Below are positions 7,157-15,311 of a DNA stretch of 64,000 nucleotides, one piece after another (within the stretch, counting starts at the first letter, position 1; each line of letters starts with the position of its first letter). A program made the translations under genes and the position numbers. The DNA is from Tumidithrix helvetica (GTDB taxonomy: Bacteria; Cyanobacteriota; Cyanobacteriia; Pseudanabaenales; Pseudanabaenaceae), in contig NZ_CBDDRA010000029.1 of assembly GCF_965232925.1 (NCBI RefSeq), forward strand, positions 1 to 64,000. Direction: 5' to 3'. The notes beneath the pieces are model-generated. The model was not told the DNA's origin, made no database searches, and worked only from the letters and a program-made list of their open reading frames with translations.

Positions 7157-9106
7157 ATGACCCAGCCGCGAGATTATTCTAATCAAGATTTGCGAAATCG
7201 TTCATTTAAGGGGTGTGACCTTGCTGGCGCAGATTTTCGGAAAGCTGATATACGGGGTTGCGACTTTAGCAACGCTAATTTAGAAGGTGCAGATTTCTCT
7301 AGAGTAACAGCAGGAAAAAGCCGTAAACAGCTACTTATGGCGTTTGATGGTGAGCTTGTATTTCTTATTATTACGATTGTAGTATCGGGTTATATTGTCT
7401 CTTTAAGTTTGACCAACAATAATCCAGATTCAGGTTTTGTAGTTTTTACTATTATGTATGGGATTTTCGGCATGGTTATGGGGGTGGTAACTTTATATAC
7501 AGTGGGCTATAAAGATGAGTCTGAGATTTCATGGGAAGGGTTATTGGGACTGTTAAGCGCATTTTTCGGTTCAATTTACTTGAGATCTGCTGGACAAGAA
7601 TTTACTAAAGGAAATGTCACATGGGGACTTACTTATTCTATATATACATTTTGGCTTTTTGGAGCTACATATTTTGCTTTCGGAGAAAAGTTTAAAAGGA
7701 TTCAAAAGTTAACTGGGACTTCTTTCAGAAGAGCAACACTTACCAATGCTAAATTTATAGGTGCAACCTTAAAAAACTGTGACCTTAGGGGTGCTAACCT
7801 GATTCAAACAGACTGGACATATGCATGTTTTATGCAGTGTAAGGTTTCAGGCTATCTTGACAATCAGCTCGTGAGAGAACTATGCGTTTCCCGAATAGGC
7901 AACAATCAAAATTTTAGTTTTAACGATCTTTCTCGTATGAACTTAACAGGAGTTAGCCTTTGCGGGGCAGATCTAACCGCTGCAAACCTCAATGGAACTA
8001 ATCTAAGTCAAGCAGACTTAGAAAATGCAGACCTTAGCAATGTCCAAGCAGTTAGAACCGATTTTACAAGTGCTAATCTGACGGGAGTTTGTATCGAAAA
8101 TTGGGCAATTACCTCCGAAACAATCTTTACAAATGTTTTCTGTAGCTATATCTTTCTTGACATGTTCAAAAGAGAACGCAAACCAGCAAGCGGTTCTTTT
8201 GAGCAAGGTGATTTCGCCAAGCTTGTCACTCAGTCTACCAAAAGCTTAGATTTTTTCTTTCGCAATGGCATCGATTCGCAAGCCTTCGACTTTGCTCTCA
8301 ATAACTTGAAGGACGAGTATGGTGACATGGAAATTTCCCTTAAAGCAGTAGAAGATCTTGGTGATGGAGATCGACTGGTTCGCTTAAATACAGTTCCAAA
8401 TGCTCCCAAAGCAGCCATGCACGCTCAGTTTACCCAAGACTATGAGGCAATACATCAGCAATTAGAGGCTTCGCGCCATCAAGTATGGGAACTTCAGCAA
8501 AAACTCGATCGCATCGATTTAGAAAACAAACTAGAAAGAGCTGAACTAGAAAAACAATTAGCTGTAGCGATGGCAAAACTTGAAGAACGACCTACTTCTC
8601 AATATCTGCAAAATTTGGTTTATCATCAAGCTAATCAACTCGGACAGCAAAGATTACTTTACGCACCCAACTCTACTTTTAGTGACACCATGACAAATAA
8701 ACAAAATCAAGCAGGCGGTGATGTTTTTGTTGTTGGCGATAATAACCAAGGCGTTATTGGCAAAGATCAACAAGGTGTAGCTGGTCGCGACATTAGCGGC
8801 ACTGTCACCAATACAATTCAACAACTGCGCGAAACCAACCAACCCGAAGCGCCGCAACTATCCGATCTCCTAGAGCAACTGCAAAAGGCGGTGGAGACTT
8901 CATCAGAATTGAGCGAAGTAGAAAAGCAGAAAGCCCTTGATTACCTCAATCAAATTGGTGAAATGTCAGCGAAAGAACCCACACAAAAAAAGGGAATGCT
9001 CCCAATTTTGCTGGATGCTTTTCAAGGTGTAATCAGCAAAGCTGCTACGCTTTTAGAACCTGTTAAGAAAATCGCAGACGCGATCCGTAGTATTTGGCTA
9101 GCTTAA
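7157..9106 (+). CDS. Membrane protein with split pentapeptide repeats, coiled coil and a Gly/Asn-rich segment
   Basis: 649 residues in an unusual layout. Residues 8-48 are pentapeptide repeats (A(D/N)LxG type). Residues about 63-176 hold four hydrophobic segments (roughly 65-85, 94-116, 126-143, 155-176). Pentapeptide repeats resume at about 186-216 and 256-310. Residues about 345-420 form a globular helical region, and 425-480 is a charged coiled coil. Then 'GDVFVVGDNNQGVIGKDQQG' and 'VAGRDISGTV' (521-550) form a Gly/Asp/Asn-rich repeat stretch of the kind seen in cyanobacterial multi-domain signalling proteins. A hydrophobic or amphipathic tail (about 612-649) ends it. No catalytic motif is visible. 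I infer a membrane-anchored scaffold or sensor. The gene has a lower GC feel than metH and no co-oriented partner. Confidence 0.85.
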   Translation: MTQPRDYSNQDLRNRSFKGCDLAGADFRKADIRGCDFSNANLEGADFSRVTAGKSRKQLLMAFDGELVFLIITIVVSGYIVSLSLTNNNPDSGFVVFTIMYGIFGMVMGVVTLYTVGYKDESEISWEGLLGLLSAFFGSIYLRSAGQEFTKGNVTWGLTYSIYTFWLFGATYFAFGEKFKRIQKLTGTSFRRATLTNAKFIGATLKNCDLRGANLIQTDWTYACFMQCKVSGYLDNQLVRELCVSRIGNNQNFSFNDLSRMNLTGVSLCGADLTAANLNGTNLSQADLENADLSNVQAVRTDFTSANLTGVCIENWAITSETIFTNVFCSYIFLDMFKRERKPASGSFEQGDFAKLVTQSTKSLDFFFRNGIDSQAFDFALNNLKDEYGDMEISLKAVEDLGDGDRLVRLNTVPNAPKAAMHAQFTQDYEAIHQQLEASRHQVWELQQKLDRIDLENKLERAELEKQLAVAMAKLEERPTSQYLQNLVYHQANQLGQQRLLYAPNSTFSDTMTNKQNQAGGDVFVVGDNNQGVIGKDQQGVAGRDISGTVTNTIQQLRETNQPEAPQLSDLLEQLQKAVETSSELSEVEKQKALDYLNQIGEMSAKEPTQKKGMLPILLDAFQGVISKAATLLEPVKKIADAIRSIWLA

Positions 9107-9304
9107 CCAATACGATCTAACCTCACCTTCAAATTTGAGAGAATAAATCTTTCTCAGTTTGTGTTGCTCCAATTCGAGAGATTATCCAAAAGAGGAATCA
9201 TAGTGTCCTCTACCTGCGATCGCGATCGCAAAGCCAAAACGAAGTAGTGCTATTGAGAATAATCGCAATAATTTTTCTAAAAAGCCAAGGCTAGACTCTC
9301 GGTT

Positions 9305-9868
9305 TTACTTCCGCAAATAAGCAAATAAATCTGCGATCAGCAAGTTTAGATCGCTGGCAAATTGTGGTACGGGAAGAACTGTCTCAGGCTCGTCTAATAC
9401 CTCAATTTCTTGCTTTGGACGATAGACAAACACTGCTTTTTCATCGGGATCGATTAGCCAGCCCATCTGAGTTCCGTGCTTTAAGCAATGCAGAATATTC
9501 TTTGTGACTTTTGCTTGACTCTGGTCGGGAGAAAGAATCTCAATTGTCCAATCTGGGGCAAGATAGAAAGAATTAGAGATTTCTCCGTTTTCGTCACTAG
9601 GAATTTGTTCCCAAATAAAAACCGCAACATCAGGCACGATAGAGCGCCCACCAAACGTACACTGCAGTTCTGGAAAAGCCAAAGCGATCGCTTTTGGCTT
9701 CAATATCGTGTTAAGCAGAAAAACAAGTTCTGCTTGCAACTTACTATGTTTCCCTTGCGGCATATTTTTTTGAATCACCCGACCATCAATAAACTCACTC
9801 GCAGGTTTTGTTTCAGGTTGGGATAAAAACTGCTGTAGTGTAATTGTTTCAGATTGTGCTTGTACCAT
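9305..9868 (-). CDS. Uma2-family putative endonuclease (DUF820)
   Basis: 187 residues from the ATG at 9868, which has a GGAGG about nine bases upstream; an upstream in-frame ATG at 9904 lacks one. Family features are 'KPASEFIDGRVIQKNMPQGK' near the start, 'SIVPDVAVF' with a candidate catalytic Asp, 'PDWTIEILSPDQS' with the Glu, and 'GTQMGWLIDP' late. It is a close paralogue of the Uma2 gene at 39208-39765, sharing the KPASEF...G...QK.M.QG.HS pattern, while the other three in this window belong to other subgroups. Function unknown. Confidence 0.87.
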   Translation of the reverse strand: MVQAQSETITLQQFLSQPETKPASEFIDGRVIQKNMPQGKHSKLQAELVFLLNTILKPKAIALAFPELQCTFGGRSIVPDVAVFIWEQIPSDENGEISNSFYLAPDWTIEILSPDQSQAKVTKNILHCLKHGTQMGWLIDPDEKAVFVYRPKQEIEVLDEPETVLPVPQFASDLNLLIADLFAYLRK

Positions 9869-9933
9869 CGGGAACTCCCTCCAAGACGACCTAGCTCCAT
9901 ACATAAAGATTGTAGCAATTATTTACCTTGTTC

Positions 9934-11136
9934 TTAAGCAATGCTTCCCCGCTTGCGAGCCTCCTTGTAAGAAGTACAAACATTGCGCAACCCTGCCTCG
10001 ATCATCTTTTTTTCGAGCAGCGTAAAGAACCGATGCCGATCGCTTCCCGTCACCACCGCCTGATTGTGAGCTTCTGCCAAGGCTACAGGATAGCCATAAC
10101 CCTTTTGTACCTGTGCCAAAATCAGCGAAAGCGATCGCAGTCTGAGTTGTTCGTCTAAGGCTGTCCAAGCAGGCATTTCGATTCTTGCCACCTCAGAACC
10201 GACATGGAGGTAGCAAAAATAGATGTCGTGGTCGCCATATTCCTGCAAAATCGGTGCGTGACTGTGCCAGAGAGGACTGCATTCTCCTGGCTGGAGCAGT
10301 TTGTTCCATAAGGTCGCATCTCGCAGGGGCTGAACTTGACTGCAGGGCACGTTATCTAAAAGCTTGTTGGCACAATGGGTAGCACAGTCTGGCTGTGCAA
10401 AGGTACAAGCCTGAAGCCGCAGGAAATTGATCGATTCTACGGTGCGAGGCGAACTGATATAACTAGCGAGTGGAATACCAGCGTTTCGCAATCGCTCCCA
10501 TGAGGAGAGAATGTCAGGTAGAATCTTAGATCTTGCTTCTTTGGGGAGGGGATCGAGTTCCCAATGAATTAACGAACCATCGCTCAAAGCCAATGTGGGA
10601 TATACTTCATGGGTTGATTCTGTTGGTGTTGGCAGTGAGGCTTCCGCCAGCTCTGCCAGAGCGATCGCTTCGGCAACAGTACGTTTGAATGTCATCCATT
10701 CTTCCGTTTGAATTCCCCACTTCCTTGCACCATAAAGGTCTTCAGGCTTGTAATAGACTTCAGGCACACTATCCAGCAAAGGAAATGCCCCCGAACCATA
10801 GTGTAGTGCCACACGACCGACATTAATCAAGTAGCAATAGGCAATCTCGTGACGACTAGGCGCAATCTGAGAACCATCCGTAGCCAGAACCGTATGGGGA
10901 GAAGCCATCGGTGGAACTGCTCGAATTTCCTGCAAAGATTCCATTGGCTCCGCACAGTTAAAGGCGAGGCGATCGCTCCATTGTTGGCGTTGTTGGGTGA
11001 GTTTGGCTTGGTTCGCGATCGCGGCTTGAAATAAGATTTCAGCACGACTGAGCTTATCTGCGAGTTGCTTGGCTTCTTTTTGCAACTGTTCGGATATGCC
11101 CTGCATCTGCCCTGCGACCTTGAGTAAATTAAGCAT
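9934..11136 (-). CDS. NurA-domain nuclease
   Basis: 400 residues. NurA enzymes are RNase H-like 5'-3' nucleases that in archaea resect DNA ends with the HerA pump. Visible signatures are 'LATDGSQIAPSRHE' (Asp87, first metal ligand), 'LALSDGSLIHWEL' (Asp186, second acidic site), and a C-terminal 'ALAEAHNQAVVTGSDRHRFF' block. The N-terminus is a coiled coil (about 10-55). A cluster of cysteines and a histidine ('CTFAQPDCATHCANKLLDN' and a further Cys) could bind a metal or an Fe-S cluster. No herA is nearby, and the gene stands alone. The domain assignment is confident; the role in this organism is inferred. Confidence 0.85.
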   Translation of the reverse strand: MLNLLKVAGQMQGISEQLQKEAKQLADKLSRAEILFQAAIANQAKLTQQRQQWSDRLAFNCAEPMESLQEIRAVPPMASPHTVLATDGSQIAPSRHEIAYCYLINVGRVALHYGSGAFPLLDSVPEVYYKPEDLYGARKWGIQTEEWMTFKRTVAEAIALAELAEASLPTPTESTHEVYPTLALSDGSLIHWELDPLPKEARSKILPDILSSWERLRNAGIPLASYISSPRTVESINFLRLQACTFAQPDCATHCANKLLDNVPCSQVQPLRDATLWNKLLQPGECSPLWHSHAPILQEYGDHDIYFCYLHVGSEVARIEMPAWTALDEQLRLRSLSLILAQVQKGYGYPVALAEAHNQAVVTGSDRHRFFTLLEKKMIEAGLRNVCTSYKEARKRGSIA

Positions 11137-11288
11137 AAGGATAATGGATTTTGCCTGTCAACGATTAAGCATTGCTATCAGTAAATGCAAATTTTTGGTT
11201 TGTCTTTCGGCTGCGATCGCTCATGCCATGATACAGTTTCCCCCTGAGAAAGTTGTTAGATCGGCAAGCTTACTGTGAAGTGAGTTCT

Positions 11289-11308
11289 CCCCCCTTTTGC
11301 AAGGGGGG
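11289..11308. terminator. C-run/G-run hairpin downstream of dapL
   Basis: CCCCCCTT-TTGC-AAGGGGGG forms an 8-bp stem about 120 bases beyond the dapL stop on the minus strand. A second G-run follows (11311-11317). It may end dapL transcription or be a dispersed repeat; similar C-run/G-run hairpins recur at 39783-39880. Confidence 0.45.
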
Positions 11309-11348
11309 CTGGGGGGGATCCTTGGAATGTATAGCATTTCAGGTTTTC

Positions 11349-11371
11349 TTATCCCGAACCGACGTTAATTA
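11349..11371. repeat. CTTATCCCGAA...ACGTTAATT repeat, copy 1
   Basis: The phrase CTTATCCCGAACCGACGTTAATT sits 55 bases beyond the dapL stop. A nearly identical copy overlaps the stop codon of the next gene upstream (12879-12899), so both copies mark the 3' ends of minus-strand genes. Confidence 0.5.
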
Positions 11372-11426
11372 ATAGAGGTGCCCTTAACTAATTTTAGAAG
11401 CTACGTTAGAGAAAATATGGAGTTCT

Positions 11427-12659
11427 TTACTTCAACTTATCAAGAATTCGCTTCATTGCTTCTTCTACATTTTCGCGGCTGTTGAATGCGGAAATGCGGA
11501 AATAGCCTTCCCCTGCGGCGCCAAAACCAGAACCGGGAGTTCCCACCACATTTACTGTTTGCAGCAACTTATCAAAAAAGTCCCAACTGGATAAGCCATT
11601 GGGCGTTTTTACCCAAACATAGGGGGCATTGATGCCACCATAGACTGCCAATCCTGCGGCGGTGAGTTGTTCGCGTATAATCTTGGCATTTTCCATATAG
11701 AAACCGATCAATGCCTTAATCTGCGCCTGTCCTGCTTCAGAATAGACCGCTTCAGCGCCTCGTTGGACAATATAAGAGACTCCGTTAAATTTCGTGGATT
11801 GACGACGATTCCAGAGTTTCCATAGTTCCACATCCGAACCATCAGAGGCTTTGGCTGTTAGTGTATTAGGCACAACGGTGAGCGCGCAACGAGTTCCAGT
11901 AAAGCCTGCATTTTTTGAGAAGGAACGAAACTCGATCGCACAGTCTCGCGCTCCTTCTATCTCATAAATTGAGTGGGGCAGCTCTGGATCGGTGATAAAG
12001 GCTTCGTAGGCAGCATCAAAAAAGATAATCGAGCCGTGTGATTTAGCGTAGTCAACCCACGCCTTGAGATATTCCTTCGTAGCGGTAGCCCCTGTAGGGT
12101 TGTTAGGGAAGCAGAGATAAATCAAATCAACCTTCTCAGAGGGAATCTCGGCGACAAAGTCATTCTCCGCTGAGATTGGCAAATAGACTAAGCCACCATA
12201 TTCGCCCTTGTCATTCATTTCCCCTGTATTACCAGCCATCACATTCGTGTCTACGTACACGGGGTAAACGGGGTCAGTTACCGCGATCGCGTTGTCATGA
12301 CCAAAAATATCGAGAATATTGCCACAATCGCACTTAGAGCCATCCGAGATAAAAATTTCCGAAGCATCGATCGCACAACCTCGCGCTTGGAAATCATGGG
12401 CAGCAATTTTCTCTCGCAACCAAGCATAGCCTTGCTCTGGTCCATAGCCTTTAAAGCTAGCGCGATCGCCCATGTCTTGAACGGCTAGCGTCATTGCCGC
12501 GCGACAGGCTTCAGGAAGCGGCTCTGTGACATCGCCAATGCCCAACCGAATAATTTTGGCATCAGGATTTGCTTCGGCATATGCATTTACCCGCCGAGCA
12601 ATTTCTGGAAAAAGATAACCCGCCTTGAGTTTGAGATAGTTACTATTGATCGTTGCCAT
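11427..12659 (-). CDS. dapL: LL-diaminopimelate aminotransferase
   Basis: 410 residues, the normal length. This PLP enzyme makes LL-diaminopimelate from tetrahydrodipicolinate in one step, feeding lysine and peptidoglycan synthesis; it is the route used by cyanobacteria and plants. The protein starts 'NSNYLKLKAGYLFPEIARRV', a DapL hallmark, and has 'FISDGSKCDCGNI' and 'YLCFPNNPTGA' for cofactor and substrate binding. The PLP lysine is in 'FRSFSKNAGFTGTR' (Lys249). It is a single gene. A second, more diverged class I aminotransferase is encoded at 37940-39112. Confidence 0.97.
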   Translation of the reverse strand: MATINSNYLKLKAGYLFPEIARRVNAYAEANPDAKIIRLGIGDVTEPLPEACRAAMTLAVQDMGDRASFKGYGPEQGYAWLREKIAAHDFQARGCAIDASEIFISDGSKCDCGNILDIFGHDNAIAVTDPVYPVYVDTNVMAGNTGEMNDKGEYGGLVYLPISAENDFVAEIPSEKVDLIYLCFPNNPTGATATKEYLKAWVDYAKSHGSIIFFDAAYEAFITDPELPHSIYEIEGARDCAIEFRSFSKNAGFTGTRCALTVVPNTLTAKASDGSDVELWKLWNRRQSTKFNGVSYIVQRGAEAVYSEAGQAQIKALIGFYMENAKIIREQLTAAGLAVYGGINAPYVWVKTPNGLSSWDFFDKLLQTVNVVGTPGSGFGAAGEGYFRISAFNSRENVEEAMKRILDKLK

Positions 12660-12878
12660 AGCAAATTTATGACTGTGGATTGTGACTGAATATTACTAAC
12701 CTAGTATGCGACAAAAAGCAGACATCCAAGCCTGTTTTGCCTTTGCCGCAGATCGGGATCGGAGACTAACCGTAATTCAGCCAGTATAAGGTCGCTACTC
12801 CTACCCAATTTCTGTAGGGGCGATGCCCCAGTGCTCGCCCAGATTCCTTATACACCCAATAGGTTGCTCCAAAACCCT

Positions 12879-12899
12879 TATCCCGAATTCACGTTAATT
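12879..12899. repeat. CTTATCCCGAA...ACGTTAATT repeat, copy 2
   Basis: CTTATCCCGAATTCACGTTAATT matches copy 1 at 11349-11371 except in the central three bases, and overlaps the stop codon of the LCP gene (12896-12894). Just upstream, 12815-12840 has a short GGGGC-GAT-GCCCC hairpin of the GTAGGGGC type. Confidence 0.5.
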
Positions 12900-14150
12900 T
12901 GTTGGCTGGCTATTTGAATTGTCTTGACGCTTGACCTGAAATTTGCCGTCGATCGCTTGGGCAGCCTGTTCGGGCGTGGTAATCCAATAGCTGTAGCGAA
13001 ACTCATTCGGGTCGCTCGGTCTACCGGGCAAGGTGAAAGATTGAACTTGGCTGGGTTTGAGGCTGAGACTAAAAGTCCCCAGTGCCAACATTTCATCAAA
13101 GCTCAGATCGGTATCCACATGTCGCCGCAGCACTGTCACCAGATCGTTGAGTTTTAGGACGAGGGTTGGGTTACTTAATTTGGCTTTGAGCGCTTTTAAC
13201 AGAACTTGTTGTCGCTTAATCCGCCCAATATCCCCTTCTTCGTCATGGCGGAATCGCACAAATCCCTCCGCTTGTTTGCCATTCAGCACTTGCACGCCAG
13301 GGTAAAGATCGATGTCAAGTTTTTGCGTCTTATCGACATAGCGCATGCGCTTGGGAACGTTCACCTCCAAGCCACCCAAGACATCAACTAGATCGACCAA
13401 GCCTGATGTATCAATGCGGACATAATGGTCAATATTGACATCATTGAGTGTCTCGGACACCGTTGATTTGGCTAAAGCTGCCCCACCATAAACATTTGCC
13501 CCATTGATCTTTGTGCGTCCTGCGCCGGGGATGGGTACTTGCGTATCGCGAGGGATAGAGAGGATGGTGAGAGAGCGATCGTAGGGGTCAAACCGAATCA
13601 ATAACATGGTGTCGCTGCGACCGTTAAAAGATTCTGGCGAATCGAGGGGAGCCCCAGGGACGCGATCGATCCCTAAGACTAAAATTTGCAAGGGGCGATC
13701 TAGTTTGCGACCCAATGCTTCAACAAAGACTTCTTCGGGGTTACGTCCCTTGAGCAGCCCCATCCAGTCCAGATTATTGATTGGGACAAATTTTGCTAAA
13801 AGAATGCCCCCACTGACTGCGATCGCGGTGATGGTGGTAAGTGTAATTTTCCCCCAAGGAATCTTGCGTTGCTTGGGTTTTATTTGATTAGACGGATTTT
13901 GTTCTAGTGGTGAAAAATTAGGGATGAATGCGGCTTCAGTTTTCGCCTCAGCAAAGGGGGTTAATCCCGAATCTGATTGCGTAGATGGCTCAACAGGCTT
14001 TATGGCTGGCTGCGGCATGGGTCGTTGAATTGACTGGGAGGATAGGGATTCAATCGGCGACTGAGGAGTCTGCTTGAGGGTGTGAACTGTTTGCAGGGGC
14101 GTAATACCCTGACCTCCAGTTTGCTGTTCTGACCTAGGTCTATTCGTCAC
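12894..14150 (-). CDS. LytR-CpsA-Psr (LCP) family cell-wall glycopolymer transferase
   Basis: 418 residues, probably starting at a GTG. LCP proteins attach glycopolymers from undecaprenyl carriers to peptidoglycan or other acceptors. Layout: a low-complexity cytoplasmic N-terminus of about 95 residues rich in Gln, Pro and Ser, one membrane helix ('ITLTTITAIAVSGGILLAKF'), then the LCP domain with 'ILVLGIDRV', 'NGRSDTMLLIRFDP', 'ILSIPRDTQV', 'TKINGANVYGG' and 'GFVRFRHDEEGDIGRIKRQQ', which carry the Asp and Arg residues that grip the pyrophosphate. It is divergent, 57 bases apart, from a sugar-1-phosphate nucleotidyltransferase, which fits a polysaccharide role. Confidence 0.92.
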   Translation of the reverse strand: MTNRPRSEQQTGGQGITPLQTVHTLKQTPQSPIESLSSQSIQRPMPQPAIKPVEPSTQSDSGLTPFAEAKTEAAFIPNFSPLEQNPSNQIKPKQRKIPWGKITLTTITAIAVSGGILLAKFVPINNLDWMGLLKGRNPEEVFVEALGRKLDRPLQILVLGIDRVPGAPLDSPESFNGRSDTMLLIRFDPYDRSLTILSIPRDTQVPIPGAGRTKINGANVYGGAALAKSTVSETLNDVNIDHYVRIDTSGLVDLVDVLGGLEVNVPKRMRYVDKTQKLDIDLYPGVQVLNGKQAEGFVRFRHDEEGDIGRIKRQQVLLKALKAKLSNPTLVLKLNDLVTVLRRHVDTDLSFDEMLALGTFSLSLKPSQVQSFTLPGRPSDPNEFRYSYWITTPEQAAQAIDGKFQVKRQDNSNSQPTN

Positions 14151-14207
14151 TCAACACAACCTAATTCTATAATTCACACTAGTAACATATACTGCAAGCC
14201 AATAACT

Positions 14208-15164
14208 ATGCAAGCGATCATTATTGCCGGAGGCAAAGGAACACGCCTAAGACCCTTGACTTATGGCTGTCCTAAACCAATGCTACCTCTTTTAGATCGA
14301 CCATTTTTAGCATGGATGATCGATCGCTGCCGAGATGCAGGAGTCTACGACATTTTGCTGAATGTGCATTATCAAGCCCAACAGGTCACAGATTATTTTG
14401 AAACAGGCGATCGCTTTGGTGTAAAAATTCGCTACATCGAAGAATCTACTCCTTTAGATACAGCAGGTGCGATTAAATTGGCAGAACCTTACCTGACAGG
14501 CGAGTCTCTGATTGTTTTTAACGCTGATATTCTGACAGACTTAGACTTAAACGCTGCAATTAAGTTCCATAAAACACATCAAGCTGATGCCACGCTCACG
14601 CTAAAAAGAGTTCCAGACATCACCCCCTTTGGTTTGGTTGAGTTAGACCCAAGCGATCGAGTCCAAGCATTTAGAGAGAAGCCAACCGAAGAACAAGCGG
14701 TGGAATTTTTGGCGCAAGGCATCAATACGATCAATGCGGGAACTTACATTTTGGAACCTCACATTTTTGATACCTATCCCGTAGGAGAACCCTTGAGCTT
14801 TGAGCGGGTGGTATTTCCGAATCTATTATCTCAGGGTTTGAAGATGATGGGGTTTGTCTGGGATGGTTACTGGATGGATTTGGGAACCCCAGAAAAATAC
14901 TGTCAAGCTCATGTGGATATTCTAGAAGGAGCGATGCCTTTTGGACTTTCCGAATCCAATGAGTCCACCGAACGGGGAATCTGGATCGCTAAGACGGCGG
15001 AAGTCAACCCTCAAGCGACATTAGCATCTCCTTGCTACATTGGCGATCGCGTCAAGATCGGCGCAAATGCGAATATTCCAGCAAACACGATTATTGGCGC
15101 GAATTCTCTGGTCGATCGAGCAATCTCTCAGGGAATTTATGCCCCAGGCTCAATATTGATTTAG
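14208..15164 (+). CDS. Sugar-1-phosphate nucleotidyltransferase (GlmU/RmlA/ManC-like)
   Basis: 318 residues. The N-terminal nucleotidyltransferase signature 'IIAGGKGTRLRPLTYGCPKP' is present, with 'VFNADILTDLDL' (the metal Asp) and 'INAGTYILEP' for sugar binding. The C-terminal 70 residues ('NPQATLASPCYIGDRVKIGA', 'IPANTIIGANSLV') are a short left-handed beta-helix. Such proteins make an NDP-sugar, often GDP-mannose or dTDP/UDP-glucose; the sugar cannot be told from sequence alone. It shares a 57-bp divergent promoter region with the LCP gene, suggesting joint control of envelope polysaccharide. Confidence 0.9.
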   Translation: MQAIIIAGGKGTRLRPLTYGCPKPMLPLLDRPFLAWMIDRCRDAGVYDILLNVHYQAQQVTDYFETGDRFGVKIRYIEESTPLDTAGAIKLAEPYLTGESLIVFNADILTDLDLNAAIKFHKTHQADATLTLKRVPDITPFGLVELDPSDRVQAFREKPTEEQAVEFLAQGINTINAGTYILEPHIFDTYPVGEPLSFERVVFPNLLSQGLKMMGFVWDGYWMDLGTPEKYCQAHVDILEGAMPFGLSESNESTERGIWIAKTAEVNPQATLASPCYIGDRVKIGANANIPANTIIGANSLVDRAISQGIYAPGSILI

Positions 15165-15175
15165 GTTGATTCGCA

Positions 15176-15207
15176 TGTAGCGGCAGACAAGGGGCAGTGC
15201 CCCTACA
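15176..15207. repeat. GTAG...CTAC palindrome after the nucleotidyltransferase
   Basis: AGGGGC-AGT-GCCCCT (15190-15204) lies inside outer TGTAG...CTACA arms. It starts 12 bases after the stop codon and has the same ends as several other intergenic palindromes in the window. Confidence 0.5.
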
Positions 15208-15253
15208 TGCTGTCAGTGAATCGGCTAAATCAATCGATGTGAAATAAAGCAAA

Positions 15254-15273
15254 ATACCCCCATGTGGGGGTAT
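15254..15273. terminator. Bidirectional terminator hairpin
   Basis: ATACCCCC-ATGT-GGGGGTAT is an 8-bp perfect stem between two convergent genes. It is preceded by an A-run on the plus strand, which is a T-run on the minus strand, so it should stop ndhD1 transcripts. It may also act for the plus-strand gene. Confidence 0.7.
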
Positions 15274-15311
15274 AAAGAGAAGCTATTCTCTAGTTTCCTT
15301 CTTTTCTTTCT

